Assembly (NCBI RefSeq): GCF_048128805.1
Contig: NC_135998.1
Span: 14,917,656 to 14,981,655 of the forward strand
Length of the DNA: 64,000 bases
Source: Centroberyx gerrardi
Lineage: Eukaryota > Chordata > Actinopteri > Beryciformes > Berycidae
Reading direction: 5' to 3'
This document shows positions 1 through 10,997 of the stretch, one piece after another (positions within the stretch are counted from its first letter, which is position 1; each line of letters begins with the position of its first letter). Position numbers and translations under genes: made by a program. Under the pieces are notes generated by a model. The model was not told the origin of the DNA and did no database searches. It worked only from the letters and a program-made list of their open reading frames with translations.

Positions 1-2359
1 ATGAGCAGTTGACATATCTTGGAAGTTGAGAGGCTATCAGCTGCTTGATCTCACTCCAACATCTATTTACTTTATCAATTAATAACAGAGCATAACAAGC
101 CCTATTTAACAATTGAGGTATTCAATAATGTAAAACCAATAACAGGATCCTCTGTACATGACCTTTAAACTTGTAACTGAGGATTGTTGACGATGCCAGT
201 TATTCGACGTGTTCTAATAACAAAAGCCATTTCACCAACTGCAACATTGTTTTATTACTCCTCAGCACAGTCCATATCTTTCTTGTAGTGATTTCTACTG
301 ATTGAGGGCTTATGAAAGACATCTTGGGTTAATCCCGGCCATGTATTCACCCTCAGTGTGATATGATGCTCAGGTCACAATGCTGCCATTGTATCTAAAC
401 TATAGATGGCAGCCTAAAAAGATCAAATAAGACAATTGGCATTTCCTCCGTTTCCTTCCCAATCAAAGACACATCAAGTGAAGTCTTTCAACATTCAATC
501 CTGCCTACTGCTGTGCTTATGGCAAAATACAGAGAAAATGTGGCAGATGTTAGTAAATAAAATATCTCTAACTCTCTAACTATGGATGGCTTAGTTGTTT
601 TTTGTCTTGTGAGAAGCTAAACTGAATCTCAGCAATGAGACTGAGACTGAGACTGATCACGTCCGGTCACTGACAGGACCAAACAGCATAACTAAAGATC
701 AGGCTTTCAGAAGTCAACATTTGGCATACATCAGATGAAGGAGGGAATAACAGAGACATCCTGTATCATTTAAAATCCTTACAGGAGCGCTGGCATGCAA
801 TCCCATGCCGAAATAAAAGAGTTACACCAGACCTCTCTAAGAGAGAGCAGGCAGCTAAGAAAGGTGCAGGACAGACCGGTGGCTTCTACTGACCTCTAAT
901 AGATCAGTAATATTATATATTCGCGTGCAAGGCGTTTTGATCCTCAACAGGACTGTTTTAAAACCTGAAAATGTAATTCTAATTCAAGGACCAAAATCTA
1001 CAGCATTACAAAGCCTCTGATTGCTATGGCCATTCAAAAACAAATTAAATATTTTCTTCTTCACAAATATTAAAAGGGGCATAAAATATGTTTTGTGACT
1101 AAATAAAAGGTCATTAAAATGCATTGTAAATACTGAGAGAAAACAAAATAACACTGCCCAGCAGAAGTCAGTTTTCAAGATGTGCTGGTTAACCAATTTT
1201 TTTAAAAGTGGCACCCACCGAAGGGATACATGAAACCTACCAGATGACATTGGTTAGACTCTCGGACGCAACCTGAAAGGAAAGCTCAGTCTTTTTTTTC
1301 TCAGCATTTCCACAGGGAAAAGACTGCTAAAGTTGGGTGACACTCCTTAGAGAGTGTGTGAAGCTAATAATAGAGGTATGCTGCAGTGAGCGCACTATTG
1401 TAAAAGATGGAAGTAATTGGACTAATTCTAGAGAGACCTTTTTTTTTAAGCTGGTATGGGAAAAAATCTAGGCCTTAAGTGGGAAGCCACGCTGAGGTTC
1501 ATAGGGGAGGACAGAAGACGGGGCTCGGGCCTCCTCTTAGATAGACGTGTGCTTCGGTAGATAAAATACATATCTGACTAGAACTGAATTAGTGCCATGC
1601 CATTACACAGAAATGTTGGCTTGTAAAATCCATCTAGACAAAAGCTCTAGCACTACAACAAATGCAGCGTCCTCATTTAATGAGCTTCCCCCTCGCACAC
1701 AAACAAAAAGCTGCCAGAAAACCCAGTCCCCTCCCATGGTAGGACCAGGCGAAAGTCAGGTAACAGTACCATGAATATATATATATATTGTTTTTTTTTA
1801 GTTTTTTTTTTTTTACAAATTGTGCCCATTCATTTGAGGTGGAGTGTTCTCTGCCCCCCCCTCCACCCCCACGCCGTAACATTAGGCTCTCTGCAGCCTA
1901 CAATATCCACAACAGCCACCCGAAACCTCTATTAGAGCCCTCTGCAAATGAGAACATTTTCACAGTGGAGTAGTATGAGTGACAGTGCGGATACCTCATG
2001 AGGTATCAAACTGTTTAGTGTGCTCATGCATGCATATACCACTATAGGCTATGTATGAGTGATGTACAGGTAAAAGGAGAGAATTTAACTGTCACTGTCA
2101 TGAAGGCAACCGTTTTCTAAGTCAGTCCCCCTTTGCAGACTCCTGTTCCATGAGACCACAGGAGAAATAAATAAATTGGCACAGTGAAGAAGTAAAAAAA
2201 ACAGACTGAACTGTAGAAGCTCAGTCGCGTCATCAGTGACAATGAGGTCATGCTCCTTCTGTTGCTTTTGACCCCTGTTCAACTTAAAACACAACTACAA
2301 CCGGGGTTTCTATCACTTTTATCTTTCCACTTTCCTATTCCCTCCTTCAGCCTTTCATT
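1..2359. other. 3' flank of slc35e4, no gene seen
   Basis: This stretch follows the slc35e4 stop codon in that gene's reading direction, so its right part is probably 3' UTR and the rest intergenic. No open frame with splice sites or recognisable protein similarity was found on either strand. The only structure seen is a perfect 18-bp palindrome at 1990-2007 and short A/T runs near 1790-1815. A possible minus-strand AATAAA lies at 250-255, too far from the stop codon to assign with confidence. Confidence 0.5.
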
Positions 2360-5300
2360 TCAGTCTATCTTGTCTTCCTGTTTCCCATCCGCTCTCTGCT
2401 GATGATACGGTGGGGTCAGTTCAGATGCACTAGTGTTGTCCATGTCCTCCCCGCTCCCATCGTGGAACGCCCCCTGTCCCGACCCCTTAGCTTTGGCTCT
2501 GCGTGCGTCCAGGTAGCTGGCGATAAACTCGGAGTTCTGATAGATGAGCATGCCGGACAGCGTGAGCACCACGCCGGCGCAGCTGAGGGCGGACAGCTCG
2601 CTGCCGAAGAGCAGCTGAGAGAGCAGCAGGTTTCCCACCACGCTCAGGTTGCCGAGGATGTGCAGAGTGACAGCGGAGGTGAGCGTGATGACGCAGCAGC
2701 TGGCCAGGTTGTACATGACGGAGCCCAGGCAGCTGAGCAGGATGAAGACCCACAGGTGGCGGTCGTAGTGGAGCGGAGACTCCAGCATAGCCCAGTTCTC
2801 CAAGGCCAGAGCCGCCACGGCCAGGATGCAGAAACTAGGAATGGACATCAGGTAGAGCAGGAACACAGAGTTGATTTTCTCCTCCTGAAGCAAAATACCT
2901 GAGTAGAGAGAGAAATATAAGAGCTGGTGCAAACTTGAGTTTAACACAAAAGACAGACGTCACAAAAGAACATTCCTACGATGTTGAAATGTCCTCCTCT
3001 CCAAATACCCTATACATAATAACAGAGTATTAAATATCCTTGGAGGAGGCGACCTGTTCGCTTAAATAAAAAGACATGTGCAACACTTAAGTGTGTCAGA
3101 GAAAAGTAAACATATGACGGTCACCATTACGACCACAAGAGAGAGAGAGAGGATGAAAATAGCTTGTTGAAACTTGAGACAACATCGTCCGGTGGGTTTG
3201 GCATTTCAGGATGGACTCAAACCTTCAGTCGTGATTAAAAATAAAATAGTTATGTGCTACAACTTCCATCTGTTGAACCTAGCACCAGTGGTTTACAAGT
3301 AGCCAGTGGTTTACTTCTCCTGCTGTATACTTATTTACCCGTATTTAACAAGGCAAGTTGGCCAACACGTTGAACAGCAGCAGCCTGGGGGAAGAGAGGC
3401 AGACTGAGGGAAAATAACAAGTACAAACACTGTGGAGATTTTCAACACATCCACAGTCCTGTACTGTTGGTCACTGAGCGGCTACAGCGGAGCATTTGGG
3501 GGTGAAATGCCTTGATCGTGTGTGTGCTTCCATGTCTGTTGCTTTGTGTGTACCTACATGTCTGCTACTGTGTGTGTATTTGCTCACATATCTGCTGCTA
3601 ATTCAGCATGTTTGTGTGTAGATTACCTCACATTTGTTGCTATGTGTATGCATGTTGGGGGTGTGCCAGCTTGTGTGCATGTAGACTGCCTCATATTTGT
3701 CCTGTCTGTCTATCTGTACTTTACCTGTAATCTGTACAAATGATTACATGTTGTTGTGTTTTTATATGTATTTTTTTAACTACAGTTTCTGGCTAATAAC
3801 ATCTGGCCACAGGGACTACAGTTGAAAATTAGCCAGTTGGCTGACACTGGCACATTTACACTCGGGTCGATTAATGTGCACTGTTCCTGTTTAAGAAATA
3901 AATAATTAAATGAAACGGGCACCTCGATGACAGCTGTTGGAGAAAAGAAGGTGTCTTATTGACTTTCCCCACCGAGACATCATCAGTTGGCCCGGGGATT
4001 TGAACTGATGACTTTCCGGTCACAAGCCTGCCTCTCTAACCACTGGGGTTACAGCTGCTGCTCCTCGTACAAAGCATGAAGCCTTAAGTCCCTCTGAGCA
4101 AAACACAGTATCTGATTTTTTGTTATGTAAGAAATTAAGACAAGGCCTTAAAGTATTTTAAGAAACTCTACTTTCTGAGGCTTCTTTCTTCCCTGACAAT
4201 TACCATACTATGTAGACTAATGACGTTAGAAAGCCTAATCCACCACACAAAACACACTGATCCGTGGTGGATACAGTTTTCAGAAACCACCATTACAGTA
4301 ATTCCTAGGACAAATGCTTCCTGAGCCGAGAACATGAGCTAAATGACTGTAGTGAGGTTACTACTTAACATAACACAGCCCATCTGACATGAATTCAAGA
4401 GAGGAATCCGTCTATTTTCCAGGACATGTTTGATCAAACTGCACACCTATATTCAGTCTTAAATGATACTGGCTGTTAAAAGTTAATTTACATGCATTGG
4501 CAGCATTTCACAGATCATTTGCATTGGCAAATGCTCCCCCATGAAGATATGTTTTTTAATAGGCCTACGTGTCCTTTAAATGTTCATTTCTAAACACATG
4601 GAGAGAAAGAATTGGAAACGCTTGATTTTCTAGGACCCTCAAAAGGTTTCCACATTTTATTCACTTTCTCAAATTTGAAGCAGGATGCATTAAAGCGAAA
4701 ATAATCTATTTTTCCAGGATGTGGAGAACCCTGCCCATTCTACCCTATAGACACTTCTTGGTATTTATAGCACATGGACTAATGGGGGTGAAGAAACCAG
4801 AAAATTCCACCTTAAGGTATGGGTGTGTTACTGGACTGAGGAGTGAGTCACTGAGTCACTAAAAAGTTCCAGGACTGCAGACTGCTGCGGTGTAGGAGGG
4901 AAACGCCAACATACACCCCGCTGTCAGTGGCATGAGACATGATTTCCATTTTCACAAGGAGGCGAGGATTTCACATTCCTCCTCAGGAAGATTATCTATT
5001 ATTTTATTTTTTTTTAAATTTATTTATTTATTTGTTCCGCTCATGGTAATGCACAGCTCCAGAAAAGAAAAAAAAGCAATTCACAATCAAAACACAACTC
5101 AATTTACACATTCCATGACCGAAAAGGAGCAGGGAGAAGAAAATCTACAATAGTTACGACAGTTTAACACATCAAAACAAAATGTTTACAGTTTGAGGTG
5201 ACAACAAGCATGGATCATGATGAAAGACTGTTGTACTTACTCTGCTGAATGGTCTTGACACCCCTCAACATAGTCGCTGCGAATACAAAGAAACAGCCGG

Positions 5301-5829
5301 TCTGATCAAACTGGACCTCGCCCATGATGCTGAAGGAGGCTCCCAAGCAGATGGGCATCATGGCTGTGTATTTGAGGATATGATGCTGCTTGCCCAGGAT
5401 CAGCGTAGAGATGGCCAGAGTAAAGAGCGGGGTGGTGGTGTAGATCATTTGTGCAAATGACAGCTGGACATAGTTCAGACCCACGTTGCCGAAGGCGATA
5501 CTGGCACAAAATGTCAAACTCAACAGGAACACCTTGCACTTAGCGCTGGGGGTCAGGTCCTGCTCCCCGACTCCTTTGTGGCGGATCACTCTCAGCTTGA
5601 TCAGCCCATAGTCCACAACAATAGCCGTCAGCATGTGCAGGGCCGATAACAGTAGAGGGTACCTGAAGTTGTACACAGCGAATATCCATTTGTTGAGACT
5701 GGAGATGGTTGTCCCCGTCACCAGCCACACGATGACAGCGGAGAGGAGATGGAGCATCTCTGCGGGTGGCCTTCTGCCCGTCTCTCGCCGAGTCGCCTCG
5801 CATTTTGAGAAGCCATCGGCGTTGATCAT
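2360..5829 (-). CDS. slc35e4: Solute carrier family 35 member E4-like transporter
   Basis: Two coding exons, 5241-5829 and 2360-2898, join in phase 1 (donor GTAAGT, acceptor CTCAG) into 375 codons plus TGA; the human protein is about 350 aa. The product belongs to the drug/metabolite-transporter fold (triose-phosphate/nucleotide-sugar transporters), a multi-pass membrane protein expected in Golgi or other endomembranes; its substrate is not known. Landmarks are SSLNKWIF near the N terminus, PLLLSALHML, TTTTPLFTLA-like TTTPLFTLAISTLILG, and in exon 2 LHILGNLSVVGNLLLS and LTLSGMLIYQNSEF, all shared with SLC35E4. I chose the ATG at 5829: a strong acceptor (TTTCCTTACAG) ends at 5849 on this strand, so codons farther upstream would be intronic and a non-coding 5' exon is likely. 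The C-terminal ~40 residues are polar and poorly conserved. The 2.3-kb intron holds LINE and SINE pieces. The family assignment is firm. Confidence 0.93.
3560..3905 (+). repeat. LINE 3'-tail-like repeat in slc35e4 intron
   Basis: The segment around 3805-3905 contains an ordered set of words (GGGACTACAGTTGAAAATTA, CTGGCACATTTACA, TTAATGTGCACTGT, then TTTAAGAAATAAATAATTAAA) that recurs in the same order and strand at 28395-28525. This arrangement resembles the 3' untranslated tail of teleost L1/Tx1- or L2-type LINEs, which is knowledge of the families and not a search result. The 5' limit is uncertain; 3560-3800 is T/G-rich and probably part of the same copy. No open reading frame is left. Confidence 0.5.
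3980..4062 (-). mobile_element. tRNA-derived SINE head (degenerate)
   Basis: On the minus strand this reads AGTGGTTAGAGAGGCAGGC, then TGACCGGAAAGTCATCAGTTCAAATCCCCG, i.e. a pol III A-box-like and a B-box-like block at tRNA spacing, as in tRNA-derived SINEs. It does not fold as a complete tRNA (no matching acceptor arms), so it is not called a tRNA gene. It lies in the slc35e4 intron, next to a LINE tail of opposite orientation. The body and 3' limit below 3980 are unclear. Confidence 0.5.
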
Positions 5830-7924
5830 GTTCGGATCATCGTCGTCTCTGTAAGGAAAACACATACTGACTTGGCAACGCAGCCGCACGCTCATCTCCA
5901 CATGCACACCGACTCTGCTCGGGGCGACAACATGATCACCAAGTTATAAAACCCGAAAATACTCTGCGATGTGACTGGTTTTTCTCCGCGGCGTGGCTGC
6001 CACAGTCTTGCTCTTTGTTGTCTAGTAAACCTGCATTTTCTGTACCGCCTATGGACACGTGCTTCTATTTTGCACTGAGGACTGGTTGTGTAACCCACCC
6101 CGTACAAGCAAAAAAAAAAAAAAAAAGAGAAAGAAATGACAGATGCTAGACCAGGAAGGCAGAGGGGGAGAGGAGAGCTACTCGGGGCGGGCTGGAGAGC
6201 AGTAGACGCGCCTTCTCCACGACGGGGACTGGTGTGATTGGTTATTATCTAGAAATGCAGCCATGAACTGATGATGACGACTCGGTTTGATGCAAAAAAA
6301 AAAGGTTTGTGAGATGACAGCAGTGCGGTACACACCACGGGAGAGCCCACTGATCCGCCTGTAACTCAATATTATTATTCGAAATGCCAGAAAGCGCGGT
6401 TCGACATGCGTATCCTACCCGCACCTCATGGGTGTTTTGTGAACATGCTTGTTTTAAAATAGACGCTTACTTCATGGCTGCCGAGATCTTGTGATTCCCT
6501 CGCCACCGGAGCAAAGGGAAATCCTGTGCTTCAGCCAGCTCGGGCTGAGTGAGAAACGGTGCTGTTCACAAATAATAACACAGTAAAAACACGAACGGTT
6601 ACGCTTCACGACGATGCACAACTCTGATTTAACGTCGATTCGTGTCAAAGTAAGATCGGTAAGCTAGGTAAGCAAGTGGGCCAGCCTGGACGATATCTGA
6701 TAATATAAAAGGTACAAGGTGGGTTAGTTAGCTAACAATAACCGTTGCTGTCACTTGACACCGGGAGCTCGATGTGTCTGGCCTTGGCTTGTGTTGTCAT
6801 GCTAAAATCACTCCAGCTAGCTAAGTTAGCCAACCTGTCTAATAACTGTAAAGAGGCTCGGTTAGCTAACGTTAAAACACGGGCTAGCTCGACGAGTCGA
6901 CCGGCAACTCGGTGATGTTCGCTGTCGAAATCTGTTCGTAAAGTTACACGATGACAGCACATTTACTCATTTGTGTTTCATCTTTACCTTGTTCTCTGTG
7001 TACCTTTGGTTTGACAGCATCCCAGTATCCCCGTCGGTCGCCGTGCACGCTCATCCCAGCCGAGGGGGACGCGCTCTGGTGTCATTGGGTAGTTCATTTA
7101 AAGGGCAATGCCACTCATTTAAGCCTGGCTTTACATGGTGCAACCTGAACGCAACTTCTGTGCAGTGTTGGACTCACTGAAAACTCACTGAAAAGCGCAG
7201 AAAATATCATGGAAATGATGATTTACTTTTCCTTGAAACCTCAGGAACTGTACATACTGTAACACACCAGTGTTATACAGAAGGAAAACATGTATTCTCC
7301 AATGGGCAATGAGTACAACTACTGAGCACAGTAGCAAAGTCAACCTCACACAGTAAAGTCCAATTAAAATGTACTGAAGAACCTGATATCAGATGTATTA
7401 ACAAGTAGGCAGAAAAGGAAATTAATCAGGCACTTGCTTAAAACTTGACACAAAGTTTGAGCAGTGTATCTACATGCATTGTTTATCAGCATTAGGCCTA
7501 CTCATCTTTTGTAAATCTGTTATGGCCAATCAAAAAAGTTGTCAGTTCCGTCTGGTTACTTCTTATAGCTGCAAGAAGTAAACACATTTATATTACCTTG
7601 AGCTATATTTCTTAAGGTGCTCCTTAGAGGCACACCTCTCAAAAAATACAATGTAAACATTAAATCTGAACATGCAACAGTGAACACATTTTTGCCAGTT
7701 AGGCAATTTAGCTCAGAAGAAACTAAGAAGATGGATACTTCTCCTTTTGGATTACTTTTTTTTGTTATACTTTCAAATAATGATGTAATATGCTTTTCAT
7801 AGAAATCAGAGGGAAAAAGTAAAAATAAGCTGTTGCCATATGTGGCAGCCTGTTTCATCGCATTATTGCCAACAGTTCAACAGAACTCATAACATAATGT
7901 ACATGAACATAAATGAAACGGTCT

Positions 7925-8275
7925 TGTAAAAATTAAATGCTAATAAGATGGCCGGTCTGTCTCTCCTTAAATTGGTTGCCGGACAGTTTTAGAATTGATG
8001 TCAAGATTTTATTTACGACAACAAGTTGTCTTGGCCCTGGCCTATGACTTGGACTCTGACCTTTTAACCCCTTATGTGCAACCTGAGTGCATCATCCTTT
8101 ACATCACTTCTCAAAACCCATTTGTACAAAAAGGCCTTTTCATAATTTTTTTTTGTCCTGCTTTTTTTTCTTGTCACTGCTGCTGGTTTTCTGTTTCTTT
8201 TTGTTCCCTGTTTGTTAAGCAGTTTGTAACATCTGTTTTGAAAAGTATGATATAAATAAAGGTATTATTATTATT
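7925..8275 (+). repeat. L2-like LINE 3' end with ATT tail
   Basis: The plus strand reads SLLKLVAGQF/RIDVKILF-like residues, the degenerate form of the HWLPVRYRIDFKIL stretch after the reverse-transcriptase thumb of L2-like LINEs. It ends with TTTGTAACATCTGTTTTGAAAAGTATGATATAAATAAAG and an ATT-rich tail at 8261-8280, the usual 3' end of these elements. Frames are broken. Only the last ~350 bases of the element are present, consistent with 5' truncation on insertion. Confidence 0.65.
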
Positions 8276-8386
8276 ACTGTTGTTAATATTGTAAAGTTCT
8301 TGAGAAAAGGCAGCAGCCTGGTGTCCACAGAGGGTGTCCCTTGTACAACTCAACCAAACAGTTTTTATTAATGGCTCTTTTAACTA

Positions 8387-8388
<2 letters not shown>

Positions 8389-8430
<42 letters not shown>
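8389..8430. repeat. (TA)n microsatellite
   Basis: About 21 uninterrupted TA units are visible in intergenic DNA. Confidence 0.95.
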
Positions 8431-8435
<5 letters not shown>

Positions 8436-9920
8436 ACAATATATATAACACTGTGTCATGATGGAGTACAATTATGACTTCAAATGCTTTGGTAGCCTAG
8501 ACTACATATCCAATTTTGCTTTAGTACATTTTGAAACAGAGGCTTAAACCTGAGCCAGGAAACCTTTTATGTATTGCCGGATGATACATTTCTGAGTGTC
8601 CTTCTTCTGTTGCACAGCTGACATTCATCCTCCACCGGGCCAGAGAAGCTGTCCCGAGGGAAATTTACTGTTCGCCTCGAGTCATCATCACAGGAGACAC
8701 TGTTTTCTCTTGAGGTCCTCTATCGTTAATCCCTCATGGGTAAAATAAAATCCACATTGTGATGTGATTGTGAAGAAGTGCACAGTGACAGTTTTACATT
8801 TTTATTTGAGCTCAAAAATGTAAAATTTCCGAGGTCATTGGGCACAAAAGGTGAGTTCACATCATGTTCAGTGAGAGTCTACAAACAATTATCTATGTGA
8901 GGAGGCTTCTCTCTAGAGCAGTGCCTAAGCACTCTAAAACCATGCATAGCTACTGAATATGTGGCCATGAAAACTGAGTATGTAGCATGTTGCAGTACCT
9001 GCAGGTAAACATAATGATGTACATTGTTTGAACAACACCTTAATTGCATCATCAGCATTATATAGCGTTATAATTTCATATTCCTAATTTAATTTCCCAA
9101 CATTTCATGAACTGGTATACAATCTTGAATCCATTTAAGATTATACAAATAGAATTTGAATACTGACCAGAATATGTATGTTCAAGTCATCTGAAAACAA
9201 TACAGTATCTTTTTCCAGTGATCATACATGAGGTAATTCTATTTCTATTATACTTTTGCTATATACAGGCCAAAAATAAAAGTGCCTTTTACAGAACCAG
9301 GCAGTCATACATGTGCTTTATGCCCTGTAAAAATGCACAGTAAGCTCAAAACTATGAAAGAACAGGTTATTAATCTTTAATATGGGAATGTACAGTATAT
9401 TGCCACTAATGTACATCAGTGCTTCGTTGCATACAAAAACCTTAGCAAGTTGTATTGCTAAGCCTTTCACCAATGGTTATCTTGTCCTTGACTGAGGTGC
9501 ATAACTCTGCTTTCTTTACATCCCTATCTTGCAGCTAAGGGGATACTGTTATTAAAACATTATCCTTTTTGTGTTGCATAAAACACCTTAGGAGTATTTA
9601 CTTTCCTTGTGCATAAAGCACCCTGGGAGTATTTCCTTATAATACCTCAAGTGATTGTGCAGTTGCGTTATTGCTGACACTTCCAAATAAATCAACACAA
9701 TTTTTAAAAAGTGGAATGTTTTGTGTGCAGCATTCAACCAGCTAGCCTGCTACTTTTCAAGATAGAAACACTATTCACAGAGCTAGCTGTCTCTGTTTTC
9801 TTTTGTAAACTAGGGGTCAAAAGGTTGTTGCTACTAGCCAATAAGATAAACCATGACATTGCTTTATGTCAAAAATCCATAATTCACTGCAGCTTGAAGT
9901 GTACATGTCAGCCCCAAAAT

Positions 9921-9956
9921 AACTGCACTGTCTGCCACTTGGCAGACAGTGCAGTT
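9921..9956. repeat. Perfect palindrome, 17-bp arms, 2-base spacer
   Basis: AACTGCACTGTCTGCCA is followed by CT and then its exact reverse complement. The spacer is too short for an ordinary RNA hairpin loop without opening the top pairs. No gene covers it. Confidence 0.9.
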
Positions 9957-10572
9957 TGGTTGCAATGCAAGAGTGTGGTTGCAATGCTTACTAGGGACTT
10001 CACTGCAGTATTATAAACTCTTGGTTAAGGAAATCCCCAAGGAAAATAAAATACTTAAACGAGACTCTTATGGTGGAAACCCAAGATATTTTATGCAACC
10101 GGACATAACTTTAAAATCATGTAGAAAGCGATGTTTATTCTCTATACAACAGCATGGTGTGCTCAGTCACTAATCCATCCAAAGGGATTGACATCTACCT
10201 TGGTTAGTATTGGCCTAGTGGCTGCTCTTAAGAGGCCAGTCAGAGTGGGCTATGTCTCCTTAAAGATGCAGTTTGTGTTGATTTTAAGAAATAGAATACG
10301 AAAAATCCCCATGAATCAAGAGGGATCAATAAATGAGGCTCTACTGTGAAAAGCCTTTTAACATAGAAGGCTGCTTTGTCCTGCCACAGTCCAAGTGTGG
10401 AGTCAGGAGAAACATTTTGTTCCAGCTTTGAGAAGAACAGGACGTCCCATACTCGCAACCAAACAGCAGCATCGCCTGCCCTCCTCACCTCCAAAAGGAT
10501 CACCATATACACTCTGTGAAACAAGTGTGTTCCAATGCAGGAATTATTTATCTGTAAACCATATCATAATCT

Positions 10573-10592
10573 TACACACACACACACACACA

Positions 10593-10656
<64 letters not shown>
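10573..10656. repeat. Compound (CA)n(CT)n(CA)n microsatellite
   Basis: A CA block, a CT block and a second CA block follow each other without interruption about 350 bases past the osbp2 stop codon in transcription direction, so they are probably inside its 3' UTR. Confidence 0.95.
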
Positions 10657-10660
<4 letters not shown>

Positions 10661-10997
10661 CTATCTACTCTCATAAATAGTTCTCTCTATAACGTTGGAT
10701 GAGCGCACACACAGCAGACACAAACTAAGTGAGGCCATGCATTGTATAATAGAGCAAGTTTGATCAGAATAGAGAGTAGTTAGTGGAAGCAAGAGCTCGT
10801 TTTCTATATAAGTCCTTGAAGTTGTGGAAGTGGGGGCTGCTTTCTACAGACACACTTACACACACACACTTAAAGAACACACACACACACACACACTCAC
10901 ACACACAAAAAGAACTGTCCATAACTCGTGTTGTTTGCAGCATGAGGAACCTCTCTGCTTGCTCATCGGGCCTGTCCGCTGTCCGAGAGGAACGGCC

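Larger units (their letters stand above)
5830..10997. other. Intergenic region between osbp2 3' end and slc35e4 5' end
   Basis: The right part should hold the osbp2 3' UTR; a minus-strand AATAAA candidate lies at 10134-10139, about 860 bases past the osbp2 stop. The left part (5850-7100) is the promoter side of slc35e4 and is richer in CG dinucleotides than its surroundings. Within it are a LINE 3' end (7925-8275), a TA tract (8389-8430), a 17-bp-arm palindrome (9921-9956) and a CA/CT/CA microsatellite (10573-10656). No further gene was recognised on either strand. Confidence 0.5.

Noticed and set aside
2402-2902. A 166-codon plus-strand frame
   Set aside because: It is the antisense shadow of slc35e4 exon 2.
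5830-5907. Upstream extension of the slc35e4 first coding exon
   Set aside because: The frame continues upstream to a GTG and an ATG, but a strong splice acceptor at 5849-5850 on this strand means that DNA is probably intron; the ATG at 5829 is kept.
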